From Prevotella sp. P5-92 (GTDB taxonomy: Bacteria > Bacteroidota > Bacteroidia > Bacteroidales > Bacteroidaceae): a DNA stretch of 64,000 nt. Both the position numbers and the translations under genes were made by a program. The stretch spans positions 62,001 through 126,000 of the forward strand of contig NZ_NPJG01000007.1 in assembly GCF_002251245.1 (NCBI RefSeq). Direction: 5' to 3'. This document shows, one piece after another, positions 18,456 to 27,602 of this stretch (position 1 is the first letter of the stretch; the number at the start of each line of letters is the position of its first letter). The notes beneath the pieces are model-generated. The model ran no database searches and was not told where the DNA came from. It saw nothing but the letters and a program-made list of their open reading frames with translations.

Positions 18456-18477
18456 ACTTGATATTTGTTTGTCGCTG

Positions 18478-18509
18478 CAAAATTCGGAATAAATCGTGAA
18501 AAAAACAAA
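18478..18509 (-). promoter_or_regulatory. Promoter of the tolC-macAB-lytSR operon
   Basis: TTTG, exactly 20 bases, then GAATTTTG on the minus strand. The -7 box has G for the usual T at its first base, which suggests a weak promoter that may need an activator such as the operon's own LytTR regulator (inference). Confidence 0.55.
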
Positions 18510-18692
18510 TATAATAGATGGTTTCTTTAAGTTAGTAGAGATAATACCCCTTTTTTCTCCTATCTATTTCTTCTCGTTCACGTTTGTTAACTATGATTCT
18601 TACCATATCTTCATTTAACTGAAGAGCCTTTACATATATAATAAGGTGTAAGGAGGAAAAAACTCATGATGCGAAAAAAAGTGTAGAAAAAA

Positions 18693-18724
18693 TTTGGTGG
18701 AATGAAAAAAATATAGTACCTTTG
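18693..18724 (+). promoter_or_regulatory. Promoter of tRNA-Cys
   Basis: TTTG, 20 bases, TACCTTTG: an exact consensus pair ending 19 bases before the tRNA. Confidence 0.85.
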
Positions 18725-18743
18725 CACTCGCAAACAAGAACAA

Positions 18744-18814
18744 GGTACCTTGGCCGATCGGTTAGGTAACGGTCTGCAAAACCGTGTAGAGCAGTTCGAC
18801 TCTGCTAGGTACCT
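18744..18814 (+). tRNA. tRNA-Cys (GCA)
   Basis: A 71-nucleotide cloverleaf. The acceptor arms GGTACCT/AGGTACC pair fully. The anticodon stem ACGGT/ACCGT closes the loop CTGCAAA with anticodon GCA. The T arm AGCAG-TTCGACT-CTGCT is intact. The 3' CCA is not encoded. It stands alone, with its own promoter and terminator. Confidence 0.96.
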
Positions 18815-18830
18815 CGAAATATTAGGAGTT

Positions 18831-18859
18831 AACCCGCAAGATTTTCTTGTGGGTTTTTT
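18831..18859 (+). terminator. Terminator of tRNA-Cys
   Basis: AACCCGCAAG and CTTGTGGGTT pair around ATTTT and are followed by a T run. Confidence 0.85.
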
Positions 18860-18972
18860 GTATATATAGATATAAAGCGTGCTATGATTCTTCTTGCTGC
18901 ATTCAAGGTGATGCCATTACTCAACAGCTGTTTCCTTGCTGCCAACGTGACTATAGTAAACCTTTTATTCTT

Positions 18973-19024
18973 ATAAAAAAAGAGAAGCTGCTTTCCCTGA
19001 AAAAACAGTGTGAAGCAGCTTCTC
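18973..19024 (-). terminator. Terminator of the PBP1A gene
   Basis: Minus strand: GAGAAGCTGCTT and AAGCAGCTTCTC form a perfect 12-pair stem, followed by seven or more T residues. It lies eleven bases past the stop. Confidence 0.85.
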
Positions 19025-19034
19025 CTATAAGTCA

Positions 19035-21350
19035 TCATTCATACACCTCTTCGATGTCGTTGTAGTCGATGGCGTCGAAGTCTGACTGCTCGCAGGGATT
19101 ATATCCCTCGGGCAAGTCGAAGATAGCGTTTTCGTTGTATCCGAGTCTGCTGTCATTATACACCTTCCTCATGTAATATGCCCAGATGGGCAATGCCATG
19201 GTGGCACCCTGTCCCATCTGCATGGAGTCGAAATGAATGTCACGGTCGTCTCCACCGACCCATACACCGCTGACAAGTGTAGGTGTGACGCCCATGAACC
19301 ATGCGTCGCTATTATTGTTGGTGGTGCCGGTCTTTGCAGCTATCTCACCCTTGAAGTTATGGCGGAAACGCAGACGTCCGGCTGTACCTCCGTCCACGAC
19401 ACCCTTTAGCATGTATAGCATCTTGTTAGCGCTTTCCTCGCTTATCACCTCATTCATTCTTGGCTGGAATTGGGCGATGACATTTCCGTCGTTGTCCTCA
19501 ATCTTAGTGACGAAGAGTGGGGCAGTGCGAATGCCATGATTGGCGAAGGTGGTATATGCACTCACCATCTCGGCTACAGTGAGGTCGCAAGGACCGAGAC
19601 AGAGCGACATGGAGGGATGTATGTCAGGACTATTGAAGCCATATTCCCTGAGCAGTGTGACGAAAGCCTGCGGACTGAGCTTGCTCATTAGGTAGGCGGT
19701 TATCCAGTTGTTAGACTGCGCCAGTCCCCATTTCAGAGTGACGTTCTCGCCGTATCTTCTTCTGCTGGAGTTGCGTGGAGTCCATCGTTGTCCTGCCACG
19801 ATATATGTCTGTTGCACATTTGGCGCAAGGTCGCATGGCGAGAATCCGTTTTCCATGGCAAGAGAATAGAGGAATGGTTTGATGGTCGAACCCACCTGTC
19901 GTCGTCCCTCCACACACATGTCGTAATTAAAATGCACGAAATTCATGCCTCCCACGTATGCCTTCACTGCTCCGTTCTGTGGTGACATGCTCATGAATCC
20001 GCATCTAAGGAACGACTTGTAGTATTTTATCGAGTCAATGGGACTCATGGTTGTGTCCACCTCACCGTGATAAGTGAAGATGCTCATCTTAGTCGGCGTG
20101 TTAAACGCCTTGTGTATCTCGTCGTACGACGCGCCGGCCTCTTTCATTAGACGGTAGCGTTCACTCTGTTTTACCGAGCGTCCCATGATGTCGTTATACT
20201 GACGGGCTGTAAGACGACCGGAGTAAGGAGCATTAGACTTCCCGCGGTTTTCCGTGTTGAAAGCTGGTTGCAGGAATTTCACCACATGTTCGTAGCATGC
20301 CTCTTCGGCATAGCGTTGCATGCGCGAGTCTATGGTGGTATAAACTTTCAGTCCGTCGGTATATACATTATAGGGTTGTCCGTCTTTCTTTTTGTTTTTG
20401 TTACACCAGCCATAGAGTGGGTCGTTTATCCAGTTGATAGAGTCTTGTACATATTTGGCCATGTTCCACTTTGGATAGTTAGACTTCTCAGGATATTTTG
20501 CCATCATATATCTCCGCAGGAAGTCGCGGAAGTAAGCAGCAATGCCGTCCTTATGGTCAGCTACGTGGAAGTTAAGGTTCAAGGGCTGAGCGGAGTATTT
20601 TGAGTATTCGTATTCCGACAGGTATCCAGCCTTAAGCATCTGTTGCAGCACCACGTTGCGTCTGTCCCGACAACGTTCTGGATGTCTCACTGGGTTGAAG
20701 TATGACGGGTTCTTGCAGAGTCCAATGAGTGTGGCAGACTCAGTGACGGATAGATCCTTTGGCTCTTTCCCGAAATAAGTGTTTGCCGCCGTCTTTATTC
20801 CCACTGCATTATGCAGGAAGTCGAAATAGTTGAGATACATGGCAATGATCTCGTCTTTGGTGTAGTTTTTCTCCAACTGTACGGCAATCACCCATTCAAT
20901 GGGTTTTTGCAGCGCACGTTCAGTGACACTTGCCGCCTTTCCAGAGTAGAGCTGTTTGGCCAGCTGTTGGGTGATGGTAGAACCGCCGCCAGCATTTTTC
21001 TGTCCGAGTATGCCACGTTTTATGATGGCACGTGCGAGCGCCTTGAAGTCTATGCCAGAGTGCTCGTGGAATCTGACGTCCTCAGTAGCGACGAGAGCCT
21101 TGATGAGAGATGGTGCGAGTTGGTCATAGTCAACACACACACGGTTCTCTTTGTTGTAGTTCCATGTGCCCATGAGTTTCCCGTCTGATGAATACACCTG
21201 AGTGGCGAATCTGTTAATGGGATTCTGCAGGTCCTCGATGGGAGGCATGTAACCTATCCATCCCTCTGCAATGGCATATACCGCACCGGCAATAGCTGTC
21301 ACCGTCACTATCAGCAATACCCACAGGAAGTGAACTATTTTTCTATCCAT
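19035..21350 (-). CDS. Bifunctional penicillin-binding protein 1A (glycosyltransferase/transpeptidase)
   Basis: A 771-residue class A PBP that polymerises and cross-links peptidoglycan. There is an N-terminal membrane helix at about 8-30. The GT51 domain holds catalytic Glu90 in ATEDVRFHEHSG and the GGGSTITQQLAKQLY motif (121-135). The transpeptidase domain has SxxK at Ser488-Lys491 (GSTIKPF), SNN at 546-548 and KTGT at 673-676. The protein ends in an acidic tail. Length is normal for PBP1A. It is a single-gene transcription unit with its own promoter and terminator. Confidence 0.95.
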   Translation of the reverse strand: MDRKIVHFLWVLLIVTVTAIAGAVYAIAEGWIGYMPPIEDLQNPINRFATQVYSSDGKLMGTWNYNKENRVCVDYDQLAPSLIKALVATEDVRFHEHSGIDFKALARAIIKRGILGQKNAGGGSTITQQLAKQLYSGKAASVTERALQKPIEWVIAVQLEKNYTKDEIIAMYLNYFDFLHNAVGIKTAANTYFGKEPKDLSVTESATLIGLCKNPSYFNPVRHPERCRDRRNVVLQQMLKAGYLSEYEYSKYSAQPLNLNFHVADHKDGIAAYFRDFLRRYMMAKYPEKSNYPKWNMAKYVQDSINWINDPLYGWCNKNKKKDGQPYNVYTDGLKVYTTIDSRMQRYAEEACYEHVVKFLQPAFNTENRGKSNAPYSGRLTARQYNDIMGRSVKQSERYRLMKEAGASYDEIHKAFNTPTKMSIFTYHGEVDTTMSPIDSIKYYKSFLRCGFMSMSPQNGAVKAYVGGMNFVHFNYDMCVEGRRQVGSTIKPFLYSLAMENGFSPCDLAPNVQQTYIVAGQRWTPRNSSRRRYGENVTLKWGLAQSNNWITAYLMSKLSPQAFVTLLREYGFNSPDIHPSMSLCLGPCDLTVAEMVSAYTTFANHGIRTAPLFVTKIEDNDGNVIAQFQPRMNEVISEESANKMLYMLKGVVDGGTAGRLRFRHNFKGEIAAKTGTTNNNSDAWFMGVTPTLVSGVWVGGDDRDIHFDSMQMGQGATMALPIWAYYMRKVYNDSRLGYNENAIFDLPEGYNPCEQSDFDAIDYNDIEEVYE

Positions 21351-21399
21351 TTTTTGTTATTTCTGTTGTTTTGAGTGTATTTTTATTGAAAAGACAGTG

Positions 21400-21430
21400 C
21401 AAAAATACTCGTTTTTGTTCATATACCGAA
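21400..21430 (-). promoter_or_regulatory. Promoter of the PBP1A gene
   Basis: TATTTTTG on the minus strand, about 50 bases ahead of the ATG, with a weak TTCG-type -33 box 19 bases upstream. Confidence 0.5.
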
Positions 21431-21456
21431 AAAATATCGATATTTTCTCTGATTTT

Positions 21457-21489
21457 TTTGTGATAAATGGGAAAATATGTGTACCTTAG
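21457..21489 (+). promoter_or_regulatory. Promoter of pyrBI
   Basis: TTTG, 21 bases, TACCTTAG. The -7 box differs from consensus at one base. It ends 33 bases before the pyrB ATG. Confidence 0.6.
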
Positions 21490-21522
21490 CGGTCGAAAAA
21501 GAACAAAACATAAAAAATCGTG

Positions 21523-22470
21523 ATGGAAAAGCATAATTTTGTCACTATTGCCAATCTCACTCGTGAGAAGATTTTGTACATGATTGAGATGGCACAGGAG
21601 TTTGAGAAGCACCCTAACAGGGAACTGCTGAAAGGGAAGGTTGTCGCCACGCTCTTCTTTGAGCCATCGACACGCACCCGACTGAGTTTCGAAACCGCAG
21701 CCAATCGTCTTGGCGCACGCGTCATCGGTTTTGCCGACCCGAAGATTACCAGCGGGACGAAGGGAGAGACACTGAAGGACACTATCCTCATGGTCTCGAA
21801 CTATGCCGATGTGATAGTGATGAGACACCACATAGAAGGTGCGGCCCAGTATGCCTCTGAGGTAGCACCAGTACCCATTGTCAATGCAGGAGACGGAGCT
21901 CACCAGCATCCTTCCCAGTGCATGCTCGACCTTTATTCGATATACAAGACACAGGGCACACTCGACAATCTCAACATCTACCTTGTCGGCGACCTTAAAT
22001 ACGGTCGTACTGTTCACTCGCTCATCATGGCGATGAGGCATTTTAATCCCACATTCCATTTCGTGGCACCAAAGGAGCTCTCCATGCCCAACGAGTACAA
22101 GATCTACTGCCGTGAGCATGGTATAAAGTTCCAGGAACATACGGCATTCAACGAGAAGGTGATTGCGGATGCCGACATATTATATATGACTCGTGTGCAA
22201 AAAGAGAGGTTCTCCGATCTCATGGAATACGAACGCGTGAAGGATGTGTATATCCTCAGACGCGACATGCTGTCGTCGGCGAAGCCCAACATGAAGATTC
22301 TTCACCCTCTGCCACGTGTCAACGAGATAGCCTACGACGTGGATAACGACCCGCACGCATATTACATCCAGCAGGCTGGCAATGGACTATTTGCCCGTCA
22401 GGCTATCTTCTGTGATGTTCTCGGCATCTCAATAGACGATGTGCGTAATGACAATACAATAATTAATTAA
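21523..22470 (+). CDS. pyrB: Aspartate carbamoyltransferase catalytic subunit
   Basis: PyrB condenses carbamoyl phosphate with aspartate in pyrimidine synthesis. The 315-residue product has the carbamoyl-phosphate motif [12 protein letters not shown] (STRTR at 49-53), [14 protein letters not shown] in the middle, and the C-terminal HPLPRVNEI. An in-frame GTG directly precedes the ATG; I chose the ATG. It is followed after nine bases by pyrI, so it forms the E. coli-like heterododecameric enzyme. Confidence 0.97.
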   Translation: MEKHNFVTIANLTREKILYMIEMAQEFEKHPNRELLKGKVVATLFFEPSTRTRLSFETAANRLGARVIGFADPKITSGTKGETLKDTILMVSNYADVIVMRHHIEGAAQYASEVAPVPIVNAGDGAHQHPSQCMLDLYSIYKTQGTLDNLNIYLVGDLKYGRTVHSLIMAMRHFNPTFHFVAPKELSMPNEYKIYCREHGIKFQEHTAFNEKVIADADILYMTRVQKERFSDLMEYERVKDVYILRRDMLSSAKPNMKILHPLPRVNEIAYDVDNDPHAYYIQQAGNGLFARQAIFCDVLGISIDDVRNDNTIIN

Positions 22471-22479
22471 GTTGAGAAT

Positions 22480-22938
22480 ATGGCTAAGAACGAAATCATG
22501 GTGACGGCCATCGAAAACGGAACCGTCATCGACCACATACCTACAGAAAAGACTTTTGAGGTTGCCACGCTGCTTAATCTTGAGTCTCTCTCCACACCGG
22601 TCACCATTGGGTATAACTACCGCTCTAAGAAAATCGGAAGGAAAGGCATCATTAAAGTTGCCGATAAGTTCTTCACCGACGAGGAGATATCACGGCTCTC
22701 CGTGGTGGCGCCTAACGTGGTGCTCAATGTCATCAACGACTATGAGGTGGTGGAGAAGAAGACCGTCACTACACCTGACGAGTTACGTGGAATAGTAAAA
22801 TGTAACAATCCCAAGTGCATCACCAACAACGAACCCATGGATACCCTCTTCCACGTTGTTGACAAGGAACATGGCGTACTGAGGTGTCATTACTGCGAGA
22901 AAGAGCAGGACATCAATAAAGTAAAGTTGACGAATTGA
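22480..22938 (+). CDS. pyrI: Aspartate carbamoyltransferase regulatory subunit
   Basis: A 152-residue regulatory chain that binds CTP/ATP and tethers the PyrB trimers. The N-terminal allosteric domain starts with [11 protein letters not shown]. The C-terminal zinc domain has Cys108, Cys113, Cys136 and Cys139 (CNNPKC and CHYC). Allosteric feedback control of pyrimidine synthesis is therefore expected, as in enteric bacteria. Confidence 0.97.
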   Translation: MAKNEIMVTAIENGTVIDHIPTEKTFEVATLLNLESLSTPVTIGYNYRSKKIGRKGIIKVADKFFTDEEISRLSVVAPNVVLNVINDYEVVEKKTVTTPDELRGIVKCNNPKCITNNEPMDTLFHVVDKEHGVLRCHYCEKEQDINKVKLTN

Positions 22939-22992
22939 ATTCAGTTGACGAGTTGAACAAAAAAGTTGCCAATTAACCGGTAACAAGTTAAC
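22923..22992. repeat. 9-base-period intergenic element with TTAACCGGTAACAAGTTAAC core
   Basis: GTTGAC/GTTGAA units recur every nine bases from the end of pyrI, then comes the 20-base core at 22,973-22,992, then a T run. The same layout (GTTGAC units, core, T run) occurs at 38,717-38,799 and a core alone at 37,130-37,148. It lies directly upstream of glyA. Confidence 0.7.
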
Positions 22993-23033
22993 TTTTTAAA
23001 GTAAAATTCATAATTATCACATATTTATTAAAA

Positions 23034-24314
23034 ATGAAAAGAGATCAACAGATTTTTGACCTTATTGAGCGTGAGCACCAGCGCCAGTTGAAAGGCATCG
23101 AGCTCATCGCATCTGAAAACTTTGTCAGCGACCAGGTAATGGAGGCCATGGGCTCATACCTTACCAACAAGTATGCTGAGGGTTATCCTGGAAAACGCTA
23201 TTATGGAGGCTGCCAGGTGGTGGACGAAGTAGAACAACTTGCCATCGACAGAGTGTGCAAACTCTTTGGCGCCGAGTATGCCAACGTACAGCCACACTCT
23301 GGAGCTCAGGCTAATGCAGCCGTACTGCTCGCAGTGCTTCAGCCTGGTGACACCTTCATGGGGCTTAACCTCGCACATGGCGGTCACCTTTCTCATGGTT
23401 CGGCTGTCAACACTTCGGGTATTCTTTATCGTCCCGTGGGCTACGACCTCAACAAGGAGACAGGTCGTGTAGATTACGACGAGATGGAACGTCTTGCCAT
23501 CGAGAACAAACCAAAACTCATCATTGGTGGAGGTTCAGCCTATAGTCGCGAATGGGACTACAAGCGCATGCGTGAGATAGCCGACAAGGTAGGTGCGTTG
23601 CTGATGATAGATATGGCCCATCCTGCAGGACTCATCGCAGCTGGACTGCTCGACAACCCTGTAAAATATGCTCATATCGTCACCTCAACCACACACAAGA
23701 CACTTCGTGGTCCGCGTGGAGGTATCATCCTTATGGGTAAGGATTTCGAGAACCCATGGGGATTGAAGACTCCAAAGGGTGTGACAAAGATGATGAGTCA
23801 GCTGCTCAACTCTGCCGTTTTCCCTGGACAGCAAGGTGGTCCGCTGGAGCATGTCATCGCCGCCAAGGCCGTTGCCTTCGGTGAGGCTTTGCAACCAGAG
23901 TTCAAGGAGTGGGCTCTTCAGGTGAAGAAGAATGCTGCTGTTCTCGCCGACGAACTCGTTAAGCGTGGTTTCACCATCGTCAGTGGAGGTACCGACAACC
24001 ACTCTATGCTCGTCGATCTCCGTTCTAAGTATCCTGATCTTACAGGTAAGGTGGCAGAGAACGCTCTCGTGGCAGCCGACATTACTGTCAACAAGAACAT
24101 GGTTCCTTTCGACTCACGTTCAGCCTTCCAGACCAGCGGTATCCGTCTTGGTACTCCTGCCATCACCACTCGTGGTGCTAAGGAAGACCTCATGGTACTC
24201 ATCGCCGAACTTATCGAGGAGGTGCTCAATGATCCTGAGAACGAAGAGACAATAGCTCGTGTTCGTGCTAAGGTGAATGAGACAATGAAAGACTATCCTC
24301 TCTTCGCTTACTAA
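23034..24314 (+). CDS. glyA: Serine hydroxymethyltransferase
   Basis: A 426-residue PLP enzyme that interconverts serine and glycine and charges tetrahydrofolate with a one-carbon unit. The start [21 protein letters not shown] is the conserved N-terminus. The PLP lysine is Lys222 in [13 protein letters not shown]. The stretches [14 protein letters not shown] and SGAQANAAV are intact. It follows pyrI after 95 bases that contain a repeat element rather than a clear promoter. Codon use is more biased than in its neighbours, fitting a highly expressed gene. Confidence 0.97.
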   Translation: MKRDQQIFDLIEREHQRQLKGIELIASENFVSDQVMEAMGSYLTNKYAEGYPGKRYYGGCQVVDEVEQLAIDRVCKLFGAEYANVQPHSGAQANAAVLLAVLQPGDTFMGLNLAHGGHLSHGSAVNTSGILYRPVGYDLNKETGRVDYDEMERLAIENKPKLIIGGGSAYSREWDYKRMREIADKVGALLMIDMAHPAGLIAAGLLDNPVKYAHIVTSTTHKTLRGPRGGIILMGKDFENPWGLKTPKGVTKMMSQLLNSAVFPGQQGGPLEHVIAAKAVAFGEALQPEFKEWALQVKKNAAVLADELVKRGFTIVSGGTDNHSMLVDLRSKYPDLTGKVAENALVAADITVNKNMVPFDSRSAFQTSGIRLGTPAITTRGAKEDLMVLIAELIEEVLNDPENEETIARVRAKVNETMKDYPLFAY

Positions 24315-24328
24315 ATAGAGAAAAGATT

Positions 24329-24390
24329 ATCAGCCAATTGCAGGGCCTTCATATCTTGTATATATTCCCTACAATTGGCTGATTTTTTTT
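24329..24390 (+). terminator. Terminator of glyA
   Basis: ATCAGCCAATTG and CAATTGGCTGAT form a perfect 12-pair stem around a 31-base loop and are followed by eight T residues. Confidence 0.85.
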
Positions 24391-24415
24391 CGTCTTTCTT
24401 TGCTGCTACCAGGTC

Positions 24416-25663
24416 TTACATATACATATCCTTTACTTCAATTTTCACTTTGTCTTCAAGGCGTTTCCTCCATTGTTTCAGATAGTTGAAGAAATCAGAA
24501 GCATTGTGATATGAGCCGTCGAAAGTCTCGTTGTCTGAAGCGAATGTGATGGCATAGTGTATGGCAGCTTCGGTTGGAGCCACTACATAAGGGTAATTGT
24601 CTTTGTTTGCTGGCAACACCTCGACAACATTTTTTGCGGGAATACAGATGCCCAGTCCCACCGTCTCGCGCTTATGTCCAGCAGAGTCCTTTTCCGATAC
24701 TGGCCAGTCAGTGCCCCAGCATCCTCTAAGTCCCTTGTTGCAGTATTCTTCTGAGTTTTTCACGTTGATGATACCAGTGGCGAGATGTAGTCCGTCTGTC
24801 TTTCCTTTCAGTTTCATATCCACCATACAATCTCTTCGTCCAGCGTAGAGTGTGTAGATAGTGGTCATATCTACACGCTGTTCCTGTTTGCACTTCTCGG
24901 GGTAGTATGGGTTCCATCCCTTGTCTTCCACCTTGACGATGGTGCGCAATGGACCGGCCGACATTACCGACAGTGTTCGCTTGTTGACGTCGAGTAGCAT
25001 CTGTGGTTTGCCGTCAGCCCATCCTCTCAGTGCGCCCAGTCCAAAGGTCTGTCCCACCCAGAGCACGTCATCTCCATATCCGTCAGCTTTCTGTTTCGCG
25101 TCGGGATAGAACTGTGTATCTTTGAGTTCAAGTCCTTTACGGTATTTTCCATAGATGTCCACCGTCTGTCTCTCGTCGAAATATATACGGTAAGCCACCA
25201 TTTCGTTTTCGAATGCTGGTCCGTGGTGATGCAGCATCCAGTAAGGGTTTGTACCGTTTTCTACTGTCAGGCTGCTGATGTAAAGGTCTTGTTTGTTGTT
25301 GCTTTTTACCTTTTTGTTTGTCATCATCATCTGTGCATACACCTTCGGTTCAGCCGCTTTGTCGGCATAGTGTTTGAAGAGTGTGACATTGAAAGTCTTT
25401 TTCTCTTTTTTCTCTAATGAGGTGAGGAAGCAGAGTTGGTCGTTGATGCCATTGCCGTCGGTGTCGTCGAGTTGACAGTCGATGGTCACGCCGTTACAGC
25501 TCACCACAGCCGACAGATATTCATGTCTTTCGTCGATATCTATCACTATGGGTTCAGATATGCGTGAGAAGTTTGAGGGGTTGGTCACAGTGACCTGTTT
25601 TCCCTGTGCTACCATTGTCAGCGAGGCCGACGCAGCGATAATAATTGATAGTAGTCGTTTCAT
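24416..25663 (-). CDS. DUF4861 family secreted protein
   Basis: A 415-residue protein with a signal peptide (about 1-19, MKRLLSIIIAASASLTMVAQ). The sequence GTNPYWMLHHHGPAFENEMVAYRIYFDERQTVDIYGK matches the DUF4861 family, which in Bacteroidota is linked to polysaccharide breakdown; the activity is unknown to me. The open frame extends 35 codons further upstream through a tandem repeat, but that part has no signal peptide and includes the promoter, so I chose the ATG before the signal peptide. It is convergent with glyA. Confidence 0.82.
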   Translation of the reverse strand: MKRLLSIIIAASASLTMVAQGKQVTVTNPSNFSRISEPIVIDIDERHEYLSAVVSCNGVTIDCQLDDTDGNGINDQLCFLTSLEKKEKKTFNVTLFKHYADKAAEPKVYAQMMMTNKKVKSNNKQDLYISSLTVENGTNPYWMLHHHGPAFENEMVAYRIYFDERQTVDIYGKYRKGLELKDTQFYPDAKQKADGYGDDVLWVGQTFGLGALRGWADGKPQMLLDVNKRTLSVMSAGPLRTIVKVEDKGWNPYYPEKCKQEQRVDMTTIYTLYAGRRDCMVDMKLKGKTDGLHLATGIINVKNSEEYCNKGLRGCWGTDWPVSEKDSAGHKRETVGLGICIPAKNVVEVLPANKDNYPYVVAPTEAAIHYAITFASDNETFDGSYHNASDFFNYLKQWRKRLEDKVKIEVKDMYM

Positions 25664-25694
25664 TGTTGTTGTTGTTTGTATATAATTTATATTT

Positions 25695-25748
25695 GTTCCC
25701 GTTTTCGTTATCGTTCCCGTTTTCGTTATCGTTCCCGTTATCTTTTTC
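25695..25748. repeat. Tandem 18-base (2 x 9) repeat in the 5' leader of the DUF4861 gene
   Basis: GTTCCCGTT TTCGTTATC occurs twice exactly, then GTTCCCGTT ATCTTTTTC. The array sits between the promoter and the start codon, so it would be transcribed as part of the mRNA leader. The 9-base period matches other arrays in the window. Confidence 0.8.
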
Positions 25749-25755
25749 GTTTCTG

Positions 25756-25787
25756 CAAAATTACACAAAACTATGTAATGTGAGCAA
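25756..25787 (-). promoter_or_regulatory. Promoter of the DUF4861 gene
   Basis: TTG, 21 bases, TAATTTTG on the minus strand, about 95 bases ahead of the chosen ATG. Confidence 0.6.
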
Positions 25788-25855
25788 TAAAATTATATTA
25801 AAGGTGCAAAAAGTTAATTAAAATGCGGAAAAATTTAAATTATTTATGATTTTCC

Positions 25856-25886
25856 TTGGTTGATATTAAGATTTTTAGTATATTTG
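25856..25886 (+). promoter_or_regulatory. Promoter of the GldB-like gene
   Basis: TTG, 20 bases, TATATTTG; ends 21 bases before the GTG start. Confidence 0.7.
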
Positions 25887-25907
25887 CACAAAATTTAAAC
25901 ATAGCAA

Positions 25908-26699
25908 GTGCATAAGATATACATATTTTTGTTTATGCTGATGGTGGCGTGTGTGGGATGCGAGTTGCATCTCAAGCCAAACGACACCCACGATGAGGAC
26001 AGCGAGGTGTGTCTTCATCGCTATGATCGTATCCAGAGTCTTTATCTTACCACGGGCGACTATTCAGCCCTTCAGCAGATGAATCTCGTCTATCCCATGC
26101 AGACCCGTACTCTCATAGAGGACGTGCTGAAGTTGGGCAGGGTGAACGAGAGCGACATAAATACCAAGTTTCTGAATTTCTATCAAGACACCGTGCTTCA
26201 AGCTCTCATCAACGAGGTGGAGCAACAATATGCCAATGTTGACGATATCAACAAAGACCTTCACCGTTCGTTCGATAGGCTCAGGCAATATCTTCCCACC
26301 ATTAGCTTTCCCATGGTCTATTCCCAGATAGGAGCCCTTGACCAAAGCATCGTGGTGGGCGACAACACGATAGGCGTGTGTCTCGACAAGTATTTGGGAC
26401 GCGACTATCCTCTTTATCAGAAATATTATCCAGCCGACCAGCGCAAGACGATGACCAGGAGCATGATTGTGCCCGACTGTCTTGTGTTTTATATCCTCAG
26501 CTATTATCCCATACCCAATGATGTCGATAATTGGCAGACGGTATGCGACTTTCATATAGCAAAGATACAATGGTTGGTGAACAAGGTGGTAGGAAGGACT
26601 GTGTTCAAGACGGCCTATGTCAATACTGTTGCGAAGTATATGAAGAATCACAAGGATCGTGACATTGCCAGACTGTTAGAGACGAAGAGGCTGCCCTGA
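25908..26699 (+). CDS. GldB-related lipoprotein
   Basis: A 263-residue lipoprotein: MHKIYIFLFMLMVACVGC with the lipidated Cys18. The body contains FPMVYSQIGALDQSIVVGDNTIGVCLDKYLGRDYPLYQKYYP, resembling the GldB family of gliding-motility lipoproteins, which is kept in non-gliding Bacteroidales with unknown role. The start is GTG, supported by the promoter 21 bases upstream and because later ATGs would destroy the signal peptide. Its 3' end overlaps the convergent radical SAM gene by 52 bases. Confidence 0.75.
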   Translation: MHKIYIFLFMLMVACVGCELHLKPNDTHDEDSEVCLHRYDRIQSLYLTTGDYSALQQMNLVYPMQTRTLIEDVLKLGRVNESDINTKFLNFYQDTVLQALINEVEQQYANVDDINKDLHRSFDRLRQYLPTISFPMVYSQIGALDQSIVVGDNTIGVCLDKYLGRDYPLYQKYYPADQRKTMTRSMIVPDCLVFYILSYYPIPNDVDNWQTVCDFHIAKIQWLVNKVVGRTVFKTAYVNTVAKYMKNHKDRDIARLLETKRLP

Positions 26700-27601
26700 C
26701 GCCTTCCTTCGCGTTTCATCTTGTTGACTATGAGGTTAGTCAGTTCGTAGTTTTTCAGTCCCCATTTAGGTGCTATGAGCATCTCTTTAGGCGACTGTGA
26801 TGCAAACCTCTCCACCACCATGTCCTCGCTGAGATGTTCGAGGTATCTCACTATCAGTTCGCTGTATTCTTCAGGAGAGTAGAGGTGGAATGGATTTTCG
26901 GCATACATCTGTGCCAGTCGTGTCCCTCTGATGATCTGCATCTGGTGTATCTTCAGCACATCGAGTCCGAGTTCCGACATTATTGTGGCCTGTCTCACGC
27001 TCTCCTCAGCATCTTCCCCAGGTAAGCCCAGTATGACGTGTCCCCCTATGACTATACCCCTTCCCTTGGTTCTTTCGACAGCATCCCTTACGCACTGAAA
27101 GTCGTGTCCTCTTCTGATTAGTCTGAGCGTATCGTCGTTGGCTGTCTCTATGCCGTATTCCAGTGTAACCATTGTCTGCCGTGCAAGCTGCGTGAGATAG
27201 TCAAGCAGCGTGTCGTCTATGCAGTCGGGACGGGTGCCGATGACCAGTCCCACTACGTCCTCCACGTCGAGAGCTTCTTCGTAGAGACTTTTCAGATGGT
27301 CGAGGGTAGAGTAGGTGTTGGTGAAAGCCTGGAAGTATGCCATGTACCTCATCTCTGGATATTTCCTTCTGAAGAACTCTTTTCCTTCCACTAACTGCTG
27401 TTTCACGCTTTTCTCGCGTTGACAATATGAGGGATTAAACGAGTCGTTGTTGCAGTATATACATCCACCAGTGCCCAGTCTGCCGTCGCGGTTGGGACAC
27501 GTGAATCCCGCATCCACCGATATCTTCTGTACCTTATATGGGAAGCGTTGTCTCAACCATGTCCCATAATCGTTATAAGGCATTGATACACTGTAGTTCA
27601 T
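26648..27601 (-). CDS. TIGR01212-family radical SAM protein (YhcC-like)
   Basis: A 317-residue radical SAM enzyme. The cluster motif is in DAGFTCPNRDGRLGTGGCIYCNN, with the unusual long spacing typical of this family. Downstream VTLEYGIETANDDTLRLIRRGHD and GGHVILGLPGEDAEESVRQATI match SAM-radical barrels. The reaction is unknown. It follows uvrA by one base, so it is translated with it. The C-terminal codons overlap the end of the gldB-like gene on the other strand. Confidence 0.9.
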   Translation of the reverse strand: MNYSVSMPYNDYGTWLRQRFPYKVQKISVDAGFTCPNRDGRLGTGGCIYCNNDSFNPSYCQREKSVKQQLVEGKEFFRRKYPEMRYMAYFQAFTNTYSTLDHLKSLYEEALDVEDVVGLVIGTRPDCIDDTLLDYLTQLARQTMVTLEYGIETANDDTLRLIRRGHDFQCVRDAVERTKGRGIVIGGHVILGLPGEDAEESVRQATIMSELGLDVLKIHQMQIIRGTRLAQMYAENPFHLYSPEEYSELIVRYLEHLSEDMVVERFASQSPKEMLIAPKWGLKNYELTNLIVNKMKREGRRQGSLFVSNSLAMSRSL

Positions 27602-27602
27602 C

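Noticed and set aside
18829..19038. Short frames between tRNA-Cys and the PBP1A gene
   Set aside because: They cover two terminators and have no promoter; treated as non-coding.
25664..25768. N-terminal extension of the DUF4861 protein (TITKTGTITKTG)
   Set aside because: It would place repeat peptides before the signal peptide and overlaps the promoter; the ATG before the signal sequence is better.
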